DNA of 64,000 nucleotides, taken from assembly GCF_035222485.1 (NCBI RefSeq), contig NC_085925.1:3162001-3226000 (forward strand), given 5' to 3'. This document shows, one piece after another, positions 46,594 to 58,843 of this stretch; the first letter of the stretch is position 1; each line of letters opens with the position of its first letter. A program made the position numbers and the translations under genes. The stretch comes from Podospora pseudoanserina. Taxonomy: Eukaryota > Ascomycota > Sordariomycetes > Sordariales > Podosporaceae. The notes under the pieces are model-generated. The model worked only from the letters and a program-made list of their open reading frames with translations, was not told the DNA's origin and did not search any database.

Positions 46594-49500
46594 CTACTCC
46601 AACAGATCTTCACCAACCCAAAGCAACTCCTCCTGAAAAACCGGATCGATGACTTCCTCCTCGTCACTTGACCCCGAACCCTCCTTAACCTCAACTTCGA
46701 CCACCGCCTTCTCCAAAAGCCCAACCTTCAACGCAATCCGATTCTTAACAACCCCCCACTTCGACATCCGTTTCCAAGGCTGATCAAACCCAGGTATAGA
46801 CTCGACATTATCCGCCACGAAATCCTCGTCTTCCTCTTCCTCCGCCTCGTCATCCTCCTCCTCATGCTCATCCTCCTCCCCATCCTCCGCACCCTTCTTC
46901 TTCCCATCCTCCACACTATCCCTCACCCAATCAGCCCAATAGCCCGCATGGTGCCCCTTCATCCTCTGAACATCAACCTCCTCCCACGTAGCTCCGTTTC
47001 TGAGCAAATACCTCACAATCTCCCAATGACCTACAAAAACAGCAGCATACAATGGACTGAAAAACCACCCACCCCTCAAGTTCACATCCGCCCCTCTGCT
47101 CACCAGCATTTCCACCGTCTCTAGCTCCCCCGTCTGACAGGCCGCCTGCAAAGCAGTGTGGTATTTCCCACCCGTGGCATCAATCTCAGCCCCACGGTTA
47201 AGCAGCATGGCAATAACCCACTTCGAAGCCCTAGACGCACAAGCAGCCTGCAGCGGCGTCCCGTATCTCCCCCCCCTGGCGTTGGGATCCGCACCTCTCC
47301 CCAGAAGTAGATCCACCGCCTCGACCTTGCCATGCAGAATAGCCGCGTGGAGAGCCGTGCCAAAGTGCCCTGCCTTGGTGCAGACGTCTGCCCCCTTCCT
47401 GAGGAGGAGACGCCAACTCTCCGGCTCCCCTTGCGACACGGACGCTATCAGCGGTGTGCCCCACCGTCCAGAAGCGCGACCCGGGTTCACCTCGGCCCCA
47501 GCCTTGACCAGCTTCCTGACAGCGTACCACGAATTCCGAAGCGCCGCGGCCTGGAGCGCGGTACCACGGACCGTCGAAACGGGTTCGTTCAGATCAACCC
47601 CCAGCCTCATCACCTTGTCAAAGATCTTTTGGCCCTTATCGATGCTCTCGATGGCGGCGAATAGCGCGTTTGGGTACAGTTCGTTACCCAGCTTTGCGTC
47701 GGCACCCTTCTCCATCAGGTAGTCAAATGTACCCTCCTGATAGGTGACAGCCGCGGCGTTGAGAGCGGTGCCATAATGACCAGCTACTTTGTTGACTTCG
47801 GCTCCAGCCTCGACAAAGTACTGCTCATCTTCGCGCTCCATCCAGACACAGTGCTGCAGTCCATTGCCGAAGCGTCCATAGGCAAAGTTGACGTCAAAGT
47901 CGTGGTAGTTGATCATCTGATGGAGCAGCGTCGAGCAGGATCCCCAGGAATCATCCTTACCGGGATATCCAACTGCCGCGCCGCCAGCACACCCAAACAT
48001 ACCCCCAAGGAGATCATTCCGAGCGCCATGCCTATACAGGATCCTGATGATGACGTAGGCGCCCCGGCTGTATGCTGCTTGCAAAGCAGTGCCGTATTGC
48101 CCACCTTGTATGTTTGGATCGGCGCCCTTGTCAAGCAAGGTTTCCAACTTCTCGTCGTCGTAGTGATATGCGGCGACCTGAAGAGCAGTGCCCCATACTC
48201 CGCCCACAGCATTGACATCGGCACCTTGTTCAATAAGGTACAGAGCCACTTTATCATCAGACTGGAAGCCCACGGCGCAGGGAAGCGGGTAACCCCAACC
48301 GCCGGCTCTTTCATTGACATTTGCACCATGCTCAACCAGCAGTTTGATAAGCTCCACGTCCACTCCGTCATGGCGGAGCGCAGCCAGTAACGGACTGGTG
48401 TACCAGGAACCCTTGATGACTTCGGTGGTTGCCCCAGCCGCGAGGAGGCTTCGCACCACTTCAAGATGACCTTGGGAGCACGCGGCCATCAGGGCCGTGG
48501 TGAAAATGCCACCCTTTTCGTTGGCGTCGCTCCCTAGTTTGAGGAGTAGGTCAACGGTGGTGGAGTGACCACGAAGTGATGCTACCTGGAGTGCCGATTT
48601 GAAAGGAGGCTTTGGCGCGTCTTGTCCCAAATCCACCGAAAGATGAGCCCCAGCCCCGACGAGCCTCGTAATTAGGTCATCCTTCCCATGCCAAGCAGCA
48701 GACTGCAGGGCTGTGATGGGCCCCTTATCAAGCCCATCGTCAATACTCCCGGTGAGATCTGAATAATCGCTAGCAAGATTGACATCTGCTCCAGCCTCAA
48801 GCAAGAAGTTGAAGATGGCATCACTCTCCAGCTCGACCGCCGCCTGGAGAGCGGTGATGAGCAAACCAGCTTTGAGATTCACATCAGCCCCGCGTTCCAC
48901 CAGAATCTTGACCAGATTAGGTCTGTCACGCTTCACGGCGAAAAGGAGTGGAAACCCGTGGCTTCCACTTTCCTCGTCGGTCACGACGCTTGGATCCGCT
49001 CCCGCATCCAATAGAGCCGTGACGATATCTTCACAGATGGACTTGGCATTGAGAGCAGCAGAGAGGGGAGCACCGTATCGACCGTTGTTGGTTTCGCTTG
49101 GACTCGCCCCCAGTTGAAGCAACTGCTTGACCACGTGCATTTTACCATTCGAGGCAGCAGCTTCCAGCGGTGTGCACGAGATGGGCTTGTTAAGAACTGT
49201 ACCGAGCAGAGCCAGATCCACCCCTTGTTCCGCGAGAAAGGCCACCGTATCTGAATGTCCGAAATATGCTGCAGTCACAAGAGCATTTCCCGCATCTGTT
49301 GTGGCCCCCTTTTCTAGACCGAGATCGTAGAGAGCCTCGATCACGGCGTTGTGGCCGTTGGCCGCAGCACGGACAACCGCCGTGGCTTCATTGTCACCAG
49401 TGTTGATGTCGATACCCGCTTTGGCAAGCAATTTGACGCAGTCGACATGACCACCATACGCTGCCAGCTCGAGGGGGCTGCCGTACTCTGGATGGGTTAC

Positions 49501-52500
49501 GCTGAGGTCCGCCCCAGCACTGATGAGTCGCTGCAAAACCCCCAGATGCCCCCTGAAGCTGGCTACGTGTATGGCACTGCCATATTTGCAGGTCGACCAT
49601 TCATTAACATCTGCCCCAAGACCCAGCAACAGGTTGATAGTACTGATATTTCCTGCGCAGCACGCTTGGTACAGAGCACCGCAGTCCTCGACTGGGTAGC
49701 CTAATTCGACCAAGTTCTCGATGCACTCATCCATACCGTTGGAGGCAGCCATGGCGAGGGGTCCAGTGTTCCTGCGAGCTGGGCTGCTGACCTTTACACC
49801 ATTAAGATGCTCCAGTATCAGCTGAACAATCTGGACGTTCTTGCCAGCGATGGCTGATGTGAGAGGCGAGGAATACAAGCCTCCCTGTCCACATGGGTTT
49901 GCACCAGCTTGTAACAAAACCTCAACAACCTTCCGATGGCCCTTCTCAGCAGCGGCAGCCAGTGGAGTTCCATACCGTTTACAGGGGATGGCGTGCTTGG
50001 CTCCTTTGTCGAGAAGTAAGCGGACGACGTCGGCGTGCCCTGCAAGGGCTGCTGCTTGAAGTGGGCTCCGGTCCTTTCGTCGTCTAGCATCTAGGTCGAT
50101 GTTTTGTTGCAGAAGAACCTCGACAACAGCGGCATGACCCATAGCTGCTGCATCGTAAAGTGCTTCGCCAAGGTCAAGCTCAGCCATCTTTTCTGCTGGG
50201 TGCGGTACCGGGCCGTTCGCTTGTAGCTCGTCTACCGAGGCCGTTGCAAACTTCAGAATGACCTTGACAACGCCAGCGTGTCCACGAGAAACCGCAGCTT
50301 TGAATGGCCCAAGCAATTGTTCAGCTTCAATCCCAGCCTCCAGAAGTTGCTGTGCCGCACCGGCCAGACCATACCAAGCCGCATAGGCCAACGGTGTCCT
50401 TGATGACACGCCAGAGAGCGCTTTGTCAGATTTTGCACGGTGCTGGTACTGTTCCCAGGTCACAAAATTCCTGCGTGAGCCATTTGTCAAGTGGAAGAAT
50501 CGCATCGTCAGATCCAAGACATCTTCGTCCGGTTCGTCGTCTTGCTCGCTGTACTTGGCATGCAAACCCCAGGCGCTGGCAGCATAAGGCAAAAACTTGT
50601 ACCCCTGGAGCTGGTCGGAGTCAGGCGATAATGGCTTTGCGAAATCGTCGTAGCAAAGATATGTTAGGCACACAGATGCCAAAGTCGACTCGGTCTCGTA
50701 CTTGGCAACACAGAATAGAGGTTTTGTCTTGCATATGTCTTCTGATACCAGAAACTCCTTCACCGAGAAATGTGCCAAGGACACAAACCTGTCTGGTGAT
50801 ACAGTGACCAAGCCACCCAACAACTCAAGCATGTCCTCGGGGTCGGTGTCCACGGCATTAAAATCCATGCACTCCTCTCCATTGTCTGGCTCAATCGAGA
50901 TCGCTTCGGCCAGCTCCTCAAGTGAGAGGTTTCTGATGCCGCGTACCAACCAAGCAAGTATTTTCCGAACAATCTCCACATCCTCCGGGTGTTCGTCTTC
51001 TATACGCTGAAGAATCCGGATGTATGTTTCCTGCAGCGTGCGCGGGAGGTTGGTCAGAGCAGAGCGGATAGCTTTGTCGTTTCGCAACTTGCACAAGGCA
51101 TCGATCTGGCACCGCACCCATTGAAACATGCCTTTTGATCCGGTCACCAGGCTCTCCACAATAACGCTTTGCAACTCTGGATCCCTCAGTTTCAATTTCC
51201 TTTGCTTGATCCTTGATGCAACTTCTCCCTCCACAAAGTTTTGAATGTCGTCTGCGACATCAGACTGCTCGATGGACGTGGCTGGCAGGCCCTGAAATGC
51301 CCGCGCAATTGGGAGCTCGTTCCGACTTGTTACTAGAATCTTCAACCTGGGGCACTGCTCATGGAGGCTCCGTAATGCGTCGGTGAGAGTCTCCCATGAC
51401 GAAGGACTGGTCTCGTCCAAGGCATCGATGACAATGATGACTGTCTCGAAATGGTCACTCATAAAAGTGTTAAAGTCTGCAAGAAGCTCGTCAAACTCGG
51501 CCGTAAATGTAGGTGCCAGTCTAAGCTGCTCAAGAAAGAAGTCTTGGAGGGTTTCGAAGACTCCGCTGTTCTGTTTTGCCAACATGGCCAGGATTGTGCT
51601 GAGAATCTTGGCTGGGTCCTGTTTCTGCGAGTCTTTGTAATCGCAGTAGAAGTAAGCAAGCCCGGTGTTTGGGTCCTGCACCTTTTCTTGCAGGTAGTTG
51701 ATGATGCTCGATGATAGGATGGTTTTGCCCGCTCCGGCTAGAGTCCCACATTAGCCCAGGTTCGAAGAGAAAGGAATGGTGGACTGGACGTACGAATGGC
51801 GTGCAGCCACAGAAAGCTGTTGTCCTCTCTGAGCCACCGTTGAAACTGATGGCCGTGCAGAAACCAGGTACCAGAGCTTGCATGACGAAGACTTGTTGCC
51901 GCCTTGTGATTTGTAGCGACATTGGCGGGGGCCAGCCACTCATGCACTTTGGCTGTGCTCTCTGCGTCGACGTAGTTTGCAATCAACCTCTGACTTCGTT
52001 CAGCCTTTGCCCAACGTTCGCCGGCCAAAGTGCGTTCCTTGCTAGCCAGCTCTTTCTCGGCCAGCCCAGCCTCGGACTCGACGGCCTCCACATTCTTGGA
52101 TATGCGGTCTTTGATACCGTCAAAGTCGACACTGAAGGGCTTCCAGAGAACCCTCAATGCAGTGGCCAAGCCAACCGCTTGCGTCAACCTCTTGATGCCC
52201 TGGCATTTTTCCTTGCCCACGCGGAAGATTTGCTTGGCTCGGACACAGAACTCGAAGATGGCGATGTAAATGTCGACCATAGGCGCCTTGATATTCTCGT
52301 TATCTGGGTATAATGTCGGGTAGCGTTCGAGGCGGCTGAGAATGGTCCCAATGTTTTCCAACATCAGGGCCAACTTCTCAAAATACTCGCCAAACTCGCG
52401 GGCCAGGTCTAGGACGATGCGGAGACTGCCCCATAATGGGCAAAGAATGTCGCTGCCATTGGCAAGGATGCTGAGACCATCGCCGTAGGTTTCGAGGCCA

Positions 52501-52706
52501 TTGATGAAGGGGATCAGGGCTTCGCCAACTCGGCGTGACTTTGACTGCTGCTTGTGGGTAGCACCAATGGCCTTGAGCTCTTCTATCAATGTCTTGGCGG
52601 CAACCGAGGTGTCGAATAACCGGCGCTCATCAGTGGTCAAGTCTGCGGTGAAATTATTGATGCAGGCTGCGTCGAGCGATCTGAGGGAAATGACGTTGAC
52701 GGTCAT
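46594..52706 (-). CDS. NLR-like protein: N-terminal STAND helical domain, NACHT, many ankyrin repeats
   Basis: Two exons (52706-51794 and 51737-46594, intron 56 nt) give 2018 residues. Residues 1-300 form a helical domain like those preceding NACHT in fungal STAND proteins (blocks 'CPLWGSLRIVLDLAREFGEY' and 'IFEFCVRAKQIF', resembling DUF7708). The NACHT has Walker A 'PGAGKT' (residues 305-310, formed across the splice junction), 'AYFYCDYKD' and Walker B 'VIIVIDALDE' (about 404-413). A winged-helix-like region ('ILAWLVRGIRNLSLEELAEA') follows, then around 30 ankyrin repeats from roughly residue 750 to 1890. The C-terminus has a long Glu/Asp run (about 46810-46900) and a final acidic tail. Fungal NLRs oligomerise on ligand binding to trigger cell death or non-self responses. 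This one looks intact. The start is the first ATG before the conserved N-domain. Confidence 0.88.
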
Positions 52707-53034
52707 GATGTTGCCAGTTCCTGCTGTCCGTACTTGTTGAAAACATTAGGGGAGAGGTGGAAGGAGCCCAACGAGAGATGCTATCGATAAGGGGCTCCTC
52801 CTTCCCTATAATCCGACTGATCCAATGAAATTTCAGACATATTCCCTAGCTTGCTTTAGGCATCTGCGTCTCAAAATGAGGCACTTGCTCCTTTTCAGCC
52901 CCACCAGCATTTGCCTGTTTAGTGAGTTTGCATATGGATCTAACCGCCTCCGGTTTGAGAAGTCACGAAACACATGCTCACACGAGGTGCGCAAGATGGA
53001 CGAACCAAAAATGTAATAGATTGTTTCTGTGCCC
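52707..53034. other. Intergenic, NLR upstream / MAPEG downstream
   Basis: 328 bp, presumably holding the NLR promoter. No element recognised. Confidence 0.4.
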
Positions 53035-53550
53035 CTAGTTTGACAACGAATTGAGCTCTCCTCCTGCTTTGTAAAGCAGGTAGAAACAGCTGAAATTGCC
53101 GATCCACCAAGTGATACCACGGATCTGACTCCACTGTGGGTGGTCTATGAGGATGTACACAGCGCCGTACGCCACGCGTGCAATTGTGTAGGCCAACCCG
53201 GCACGGTTGATCAGGGTTCTGTCAACACCAGCGGCGGTAGCTAAGCACACGGCGCCAGCAAAGAAGGCGTAGTTCTCGACGGCATTTGCGTGGGCTGACT
53301 CGTTGCGTTTGAGCATATCGAGTTGTTTCTGTGTGATCTTGCCCGAGGCAACGGCAGCGTCCCCGTACTTGGCAAGATCATAGCGGGGCGACACATTGTG
53401 ATCGATGCCGTACCACTGTTTGAGCGTGCGTGAAGACAGAAGGCCGTACGCAAAGAAGAAGTGCAAGCCCAGGAAAAAGGGCGCGTAATTCGGTATGATG
53501 ACAGTAAGCGGGGCAGCCCGAAGGCCGAGGGCAACACCGAGAGATACCAT
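53035..53550 (-). CDS. MAPEG-family membrane protein
   Basis: A single exon of 171 residues from ATG at 53550. Four hydrophobic segments are visible. The MAPEG signature lies in 'KRNESAHANAVENYAFFAGA' (R..AAH.N..EN...F). The C-terminus is 'RVAYGAVYILIDHPQWSQIR' then a last TM. Family members (glutathione S-transferase/eicosanoid type) work in ER or other membranes in glutathione conjugation or peroxidase reactions; fungal ones of this subgroup are mostly uncharacterised. An in-frame upstream extension exists but has no ATG with membrane features, so 53550 is preferred. Confidence 0.85.
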   Translation of the reverse strand: MVSLGVALGLRAAPLTVIIPNYAPFFLGLHFFFAYGLLSSRTLKQWYGIDHNVSPRYDLAKYGDAAVASGKITQKQLDMLKRNESAHANAVENYAFFAGAVCLATAAGVDRTLINRAGLAYTIARVAYGAVYILIDHPQWSQIRGITWWIGNFSCFYLLYKAGGELNSLSN

Positions 53551-54483
53551 GGCGACGGGAGAGACTTTGAAGAATTTGTTGTCTGCGCAGTGATGCTGAG
53601 CTCGAGAATGGGACCACAGCGGCTTTATACAGGTCACGCTTTCAGCTGTGCCGCCCGCACAGTGTTCTGCGTGCCAGACTCTTTTCTTTCAGCACAGTGC
53701 TGCATTGCTGGCTGGCGGCACAAGACTGGCGCAATTACGCGGAAACACAAACAAAGGATTCTGGTTGACTGTTGACCTGTTAGCGAGAATTAAACGAAAA
53801 ACACAACAGCAGATACCGTTTTTCGAGGACCGGAACAACCAGGACAGTTTCCATCGGCAATGTGAGGCTTTCTGTTAGCTCGGACTGTAAGTCTTCAAAA
53901 TTGGCTATGGCTGGTTAGGTGCAGGAGCTATTCTGAAGCAACACAAGTCCTGGCTAGAAACACGGTTTCCTGTGGTTTTTTTTTAGGATTTCTACTCGAA
54001 TTATAAACCATGTTCAAATGGAGTGGGAGAAAGCACCCCGCACCCCGCACCCCACACCATTGGACCTCCGCCGTCGAGCTGCGGATAACGGCTGCCAAGA
54101 TTCGGTCCGCAATCCGGTAGACCCACATCTCCGCCGTTGGCGTCAACGGCCGCCACCGTTGACAAGGACTCGGTCAAAGAGGACCGACAAACAGAGGCAA
54201 AAGAGGATCGCCAAGTGAAATCAGGTTTCCACTCACATGCTCGGAGCCTTCTCCGATCGAGTCTCCATCCATGTGATCACACCGGCGTCATATACACAGA
54301 CGCACACGGCAGATTTGCATCATCCCCGCTTAATTAGTCAACCTTGACCATCCCGTGTCTTATGCCTATATCACCCTGAGATCTCACCATGATCTGCAGC
54401 CCATCAGCATCGTCGTTTCTCAACGTTCCGTCTTTGACATCTGAACCACATAGAGCCAACCAAACACCTCGCAACCACCCACA
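53551..54483. other. Intergenic
   Basis: About 930 bp. Only a short CACCCCG tandem run near 54030-54055 stands out. It should contain the promoters of both divergent neighbours. Confidence 0.4.
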
Positions 54484-55227
54484 ATGCGCAACCCCCCCGA
54501 AAGCATCAACCACCTCCTCGACACCCTCACCAACAACCCCTCCTCCCCCTCCCTCCGCATCCACTTCCCCACCGAAACCGTCTCCTCCCCAGGCCAGCAC
54601 CTCTCCACCACCACCTCCGCAACCCCCCCTTCCTTCTCCGTCTCGGCCTCGGCTCTCCACAACCTCAAATTCCCCAACAACGACCTCTCCCCCGTCTCCT
54701 CCCACACCTCCGACCCTGACGACGACGCAAACAAACCCTCCACCTCCACCAAAAATGAAGACCAACCTGACATAAACCCCCTCACCATCCCCCGCTTCCT
54801 AATCACCACCCTCGACCTCGACCCCCCATTCCCTTCTTTTCCAGTTCTGGGCCCAATCCTCCACGGCATGCAGGCCGACCTGGCATTGTCGACCTCTTTC
54901 ACGGGCGAGGATGACATTGACACAGACAAGCAGTTTATCCCTCTGGAGCGGGACACTAGGTTCAACCTAGGTGAGGATGACATAGGGGAAGTGGCGCGGT
55001 ACATGGGCCCTTCCCCGCCGGGGTGGAGCGAGCCGCATCGCTATGTTTGTCTGATGTGGCAGCAGCCCGAGGGGGTGACTGGAGACAAAATCAGGGAGGA
55101 GATGGGGTGGGGGGGCGCGAGGGATGGGAAGATTGGGGCGTGGGAGAGGGTGAGGTTTGATCAGGGGGGTTTCGAGGAGAGGTTTGGGTTGGGGGAGGTG
55201 GTGGCAGGGAATTATTTCGTTTGTTGA
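54484..55227 (+). CDS. PEBP-like (phosphatidylethanolamine-binding) protein
   Basis: A single exon of 247 residues, no signal peptide. The second half has the PEBP pattern: a substrate-pocket stretch 'YMGPSPPGWSEPHRYVCLMW' (consensus Y.GP.PP...HRYV.L) and the closing 'FGLGEVVAGNYF'. The middle is rich in Ser, Pro and Asp and likely disordered; codon use there is very C-rich. PEBPs bind anionic lipids or act as kinase or protease inhibitors; the role here is unknown. ATG 54484 is the first one in frame with the domain. Confidence 0.8.
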   Translation: MRNPPESINHLLDTLTNNPSSPSLRIHFPTETVSSPGQHLSTTTSATPPSFSVSASALHNLKFPNNDLSPVSSHTSDPDDDANKPSTSTKNEDQPDINPLTIPRFLITTLDLDPPFPSFPVLGPILHGMQADLALSTSFTGEDDIDTDKQFIPLERDTRFNLGEDDIGEVARYMGPSPPGWSEPHRYVCLMWQQPEGVTGDKIREEMGWGGARDGKIGAWERVRFDQGGFEERFGLGEVVAGNYFVC

Positions 55228-55495
55228 TCTGGTTGGATAACTTCCAAGGTAGATTGGAATCAGTTTTTCTGGGTATTTCTTAGGATGGGCTATTGCATTG
55301 GGTTGGCGTTGGAAAATGATAGTTTGTTGGCGTTCATAATTTGCTTGAGCAGTTACTGCCACTCACTCCTCCACAGGCACCTGCACCAGACTCTGCCCGC
55401 TTTCCGTTCATGTCGTGATTTTCCCGGTCATTACCACCACTTTCAAACAACCGTCTTCCCTCACCGTCAAAGTCTCCCGAGACATCTCAGTGCCC

Positions 55496-58122
55496 CTACT
55501 TACTCCCCCCATGCAGCCTCCCTACACTCTCCACCGTCACCGCATCCTTATGCCACCTCTTCGCCAAAACCCCCTCCCTAAACACCCACGCCCCCCCAAT
55601 CGTCGCCCCCGGCCCCACAGTCACCAACCCAGCCACCACAAACCCCATCACATTCCCCCACCCCTCCCTCAACATGCCCGCCTGTCTCAAATCCCAAAAC
55701 AAATACCCCACCCAGACAATGTGGCTCCCAAAACCGAAAAGGTAATCCCACTTTAGGAAATTGACCGCAAACGAGGTCAAATCCCCGTAATGTCTCGGGA
55801 TCCCTCCCGGGAAAAACAGCCCCCAGTGTGCCGGGTCAACCCCGCCGTTTCTCCCCCATATATGTGCCGCTGCTGCTATGATACTCCCCAAGCCGATGTA
55901 AATTCGAAGAACGGGGAGGTCTTTGGTGAAGTTGTTGATCTTGTCTTGGTTGACGGTGTCGCTGAATAGTCTGGAGAGGGTGAGCATTGCCAGTGCGGTC
56001 CAGATGGGGAAGGGTTGCCAGATGAACAGCCAGGATTGGCGTTGGGGGAGGTCAGAGGAGAAGAGGAACCCGATTAGGGGGGTGAGGTAGGCGAGGAGGA
56101 TGGCAGGGAGGATGGTGTACGACCAGCGGGTGTTGGTCAGGCGCTTGTCGCGGGCGGCGAAGGATTCGATGGGGGAGAGGATGTAGTGGAGGTAGAGGTA
56201 GAAGGGGCCGATGATGCCCACGCCCATGAGTTGGCAGAGGGTGAGAAAGAGGTTGGGCCTGTGAGGGGGGTCAGTGATTGAGAAAGGGTAAGGATCTGAG
56301 GAGGAGCAAGAACCTACAGTTGCAAGATAGTAAGCGCATTCGCCCGCCGTGTCGACTCCAGCAGCCAGATCGTAAAGAAGGGCAGCCCCTCAAACAGAAA
56401 GGTGATCATATGCCGGCGGCCTTCTTCCGATGTGCCGTACATACCCGGCACAAAGATCATATTCACCCACGCCATCGTCTCGTCAAGACTCCTCCAGCCA
56501 TAAAACGACCGCAGCACCGGAACCAAAGTGTTGTCAACAGCGATAAAACCCCCATCACGCTGCTCTTTCGCCCACTGCTCCGGCATTCCCACGTTCATGA
56601 TCCAAAAAGCAAGACACGACATCAAAAACAACGGCAGAGCAAACAACGCCCTCTCGAACCTGCTCTCCCTCCTCCCATCCCCCATGGTCGGGTTGAACGG
56701 TGCGGTCACCATGAGTGATCGTTTCGGCAGCGGCAAGTAATCAATCTTCGTCGCTCCGATCATAACGTGATGAAAAAGCTCGGCAATCAGCTCTCCAAAG
56801 TTGGGGAGCAGCCAGTTAACAAAGAATCGAGAATAAGCCGTCTGCATGCAGTGGGCTTGTGTCAAGAAGCCTGACGCGTCCACAACCGCAGCTGCCCGTG
56901 TTTCCCGTTCCTGTTGGTACTCGGCGAGCATTTTTTGGATGTCATCCGGCGAGGGATGCAACTGTCCCGTCCGGGCGCATTTGTCAGCCAGCTTCTTGAT
57001 CCCATTGGCCAGCGCGGCTGCGCTTTCGATGGCAATGTTTCCACCAACTCCCAAGTTGGGGGTCGACTTGTGGATGCTGTCTCCTGCGCAGGTGATTCGC
57101 CCCCAGTGCCAGAGTTTGAATCTGCCTTGTTCGATCGAGACGAGGCGGTGGACGACGGTTTTTTTCCAGAGGTCCGCGAGGGTGAGACGGTTGGGGTCTG
57201 GGCGGAGGATGAGGTCGCCGTTGCGGGCGAGGAAGGATTGGACTTCTTGTTCGTTGAATTGTGGAATTTCGCCATGGTGGTATCTTCGGGAGAGACGCTC
57301 TCCTGCGAACCAGTACACCTTTCCCTCGTCGGCAACAATCGTCATTCCAACACGACCGATATTGTACGATGTGTCCAGATGCCCAGACGTCAGCCCTTCC
57401 ACCCCGTACGCAATGCCAAACAGCGTGTTATGGTCAGCGAACAAACCTGCCACCAAAGTCAGCTCCTCTCTCTCTGTCTCTCTTACATTTCTCCCGCTCA
57501 ACTTACTCTCCCTCTCCCGTTCCACCACCCCCGCCAACTCCCACATCCTCCCCCTCACCAAACTATTAACCCCATCACACCCCACCAGAACATCCCCCTC
57601 AAACTCCTCCCCGTCATCACAAACAACCCTCACCCCCTTGTCCAAATCATGCCTCACCTCCACCACATTCCTCCCCGTCAACAACCTGCTCTTGTCCCTG
57701 ATGTTATCCACCAACCCCCGCAGCAAAACCTGCCGCTCCCCCCATGCAGTGCAGTACCCCGTCCTCGCCAGGATAAGCTCAGTACTCCTGTCCTCGCAAA
57801 TCACGCTCCCGTCTGCTCGACGGGCAGTAAGCAGGTTGATCCGCTCGGCTTCTTTCTCGATGCGGTCCCAGGCCCCGAGCTGGTCGAGGATGCGCGCGCC
57901 TGAGCTGAAGATGCCGATCGAGGCGCCGACCTGGGGAGCGAGGTCGGGGCGGCGTTCGAGGAGGAGATAGGGGATGGAGGCTTGCTGGACCTGCTATCAG
58001 TGCTTTATATTGACTTGGAAAGTGCGGGGAGGGAAGAATACCTCAAGCGCATTTGCTAGAGTGAGGCCAGCAACTCCGCCTCCGCAGATGAGGATGCGGA
58101 ATTCGCGGTCGTCCTTTGCCAT
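55496..58122 (-). CDS. FAD-dependent monooxygenase fused to polytopic membrane domain
   Basis: Three exons (58122-58042, 57990-56318, 56258-55496) give 838 residues. The N-terminal FAD-binding site is 'ILICGGGVAGLTLANALE', followed by 'LLERRPDLAPQVGASIGI', the 'DGVNSLVRGRMW' middle motif (DG-type) and 'CAGDSIHKSTPNLGVGGNIA' (GD motif). This is the PaxM-like class of fungal FMOs that act on terpenoid or meroterpenoid intermediates. From about residue 470 the protein continues with several hydrophobic helices ('LPLFLMSCLAFWIMNVG') and an additional ~250-residue multi-TM domain ('GPFYLYLHYILSPIESFAA', 'WQPFPIWTALAMLTLS', 'YLFGFGSHIVWVGYLFWDL'). The C-terminal domain resembles regions seen on other fungal FMOs; its activity is unknown. 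No prenyltransferase or synthase lies in the window. Confidence 0.82.
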
Positions 58123-58843
58123 GATGATTTGTTTGAGCTGTGATAAAAGAGGGAACACACAAGAATACGGTTCGGTGCAGGTTAGGTGACTAAGTATATG
58201 ACGTGGAGAAAAGAGACATAAAGGCCGAGGCTGAGGTGAGACAAGAGGCTGATTGGCTGGGAACATGCATGAGTTCGGGGACTACAGACAGCCACATTAT
58301 GCGTAGGGTGAGAGATGGAATGTGAGATGTGACGAGCGGCAACAGATGGCATTGCTGATAAGGCTTGAGGGAACACCATCTAGCATCGAACCTGTTTCTG
58401 TCGACGTTCTCCAGCAGGTTGAGGGTTCCGCTTGTTCGCGTATCCCAGGTCACGGTACCTCGGCTATGTCTCACTTGATCTGGTAAAAGGCTGGCACTAC
58501 CCGAGACAAATCGGATCAGCAACGAAGCTATACTATTGGTCAAATCGAGGTCAGTCGGAAGGATGTCATCAGCTTACATGCAGAACCGGAACTTACCACC
58601 CCACAAAGGTGTTACATCCCATCTTATGGTTATTATACTCCAGAACGTAACACCGAACAGGGCAAAGCCCAAGTTGCGAACAATCATACTCCGGGCGATT
58701 TTCCTATTATTCCAGCCAAAAACATGGTTCAAGTGCTGTGTCACAGCAACCAGAGCCGTATTTCTTTGTGACGCCTTTCCAACCCCTCTTCCGAAACCAG
58801 CAAAAAGCCTATGCCAATCAGCCACTTCCCTACACCTAACATC
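58123..58843. other. Intergenic, FMO promoter side
   Basis: 720 bp between the FMO start and the esterase stop. Nothing specific seen. Confidence 0.4.

Noticed and set aside
46232-46636. 134-codon + strand ORF
   Set aside because: Overlaps the NLR 3' end antisense and shows no domain, signal peptide or composition supporting a gene.
54389-54775. Proline/serine/threonine-rich ORF overlapping the PEBP gene
   Set aside because: Out-of-frame reading of the C-rich PEBP coding sequence.
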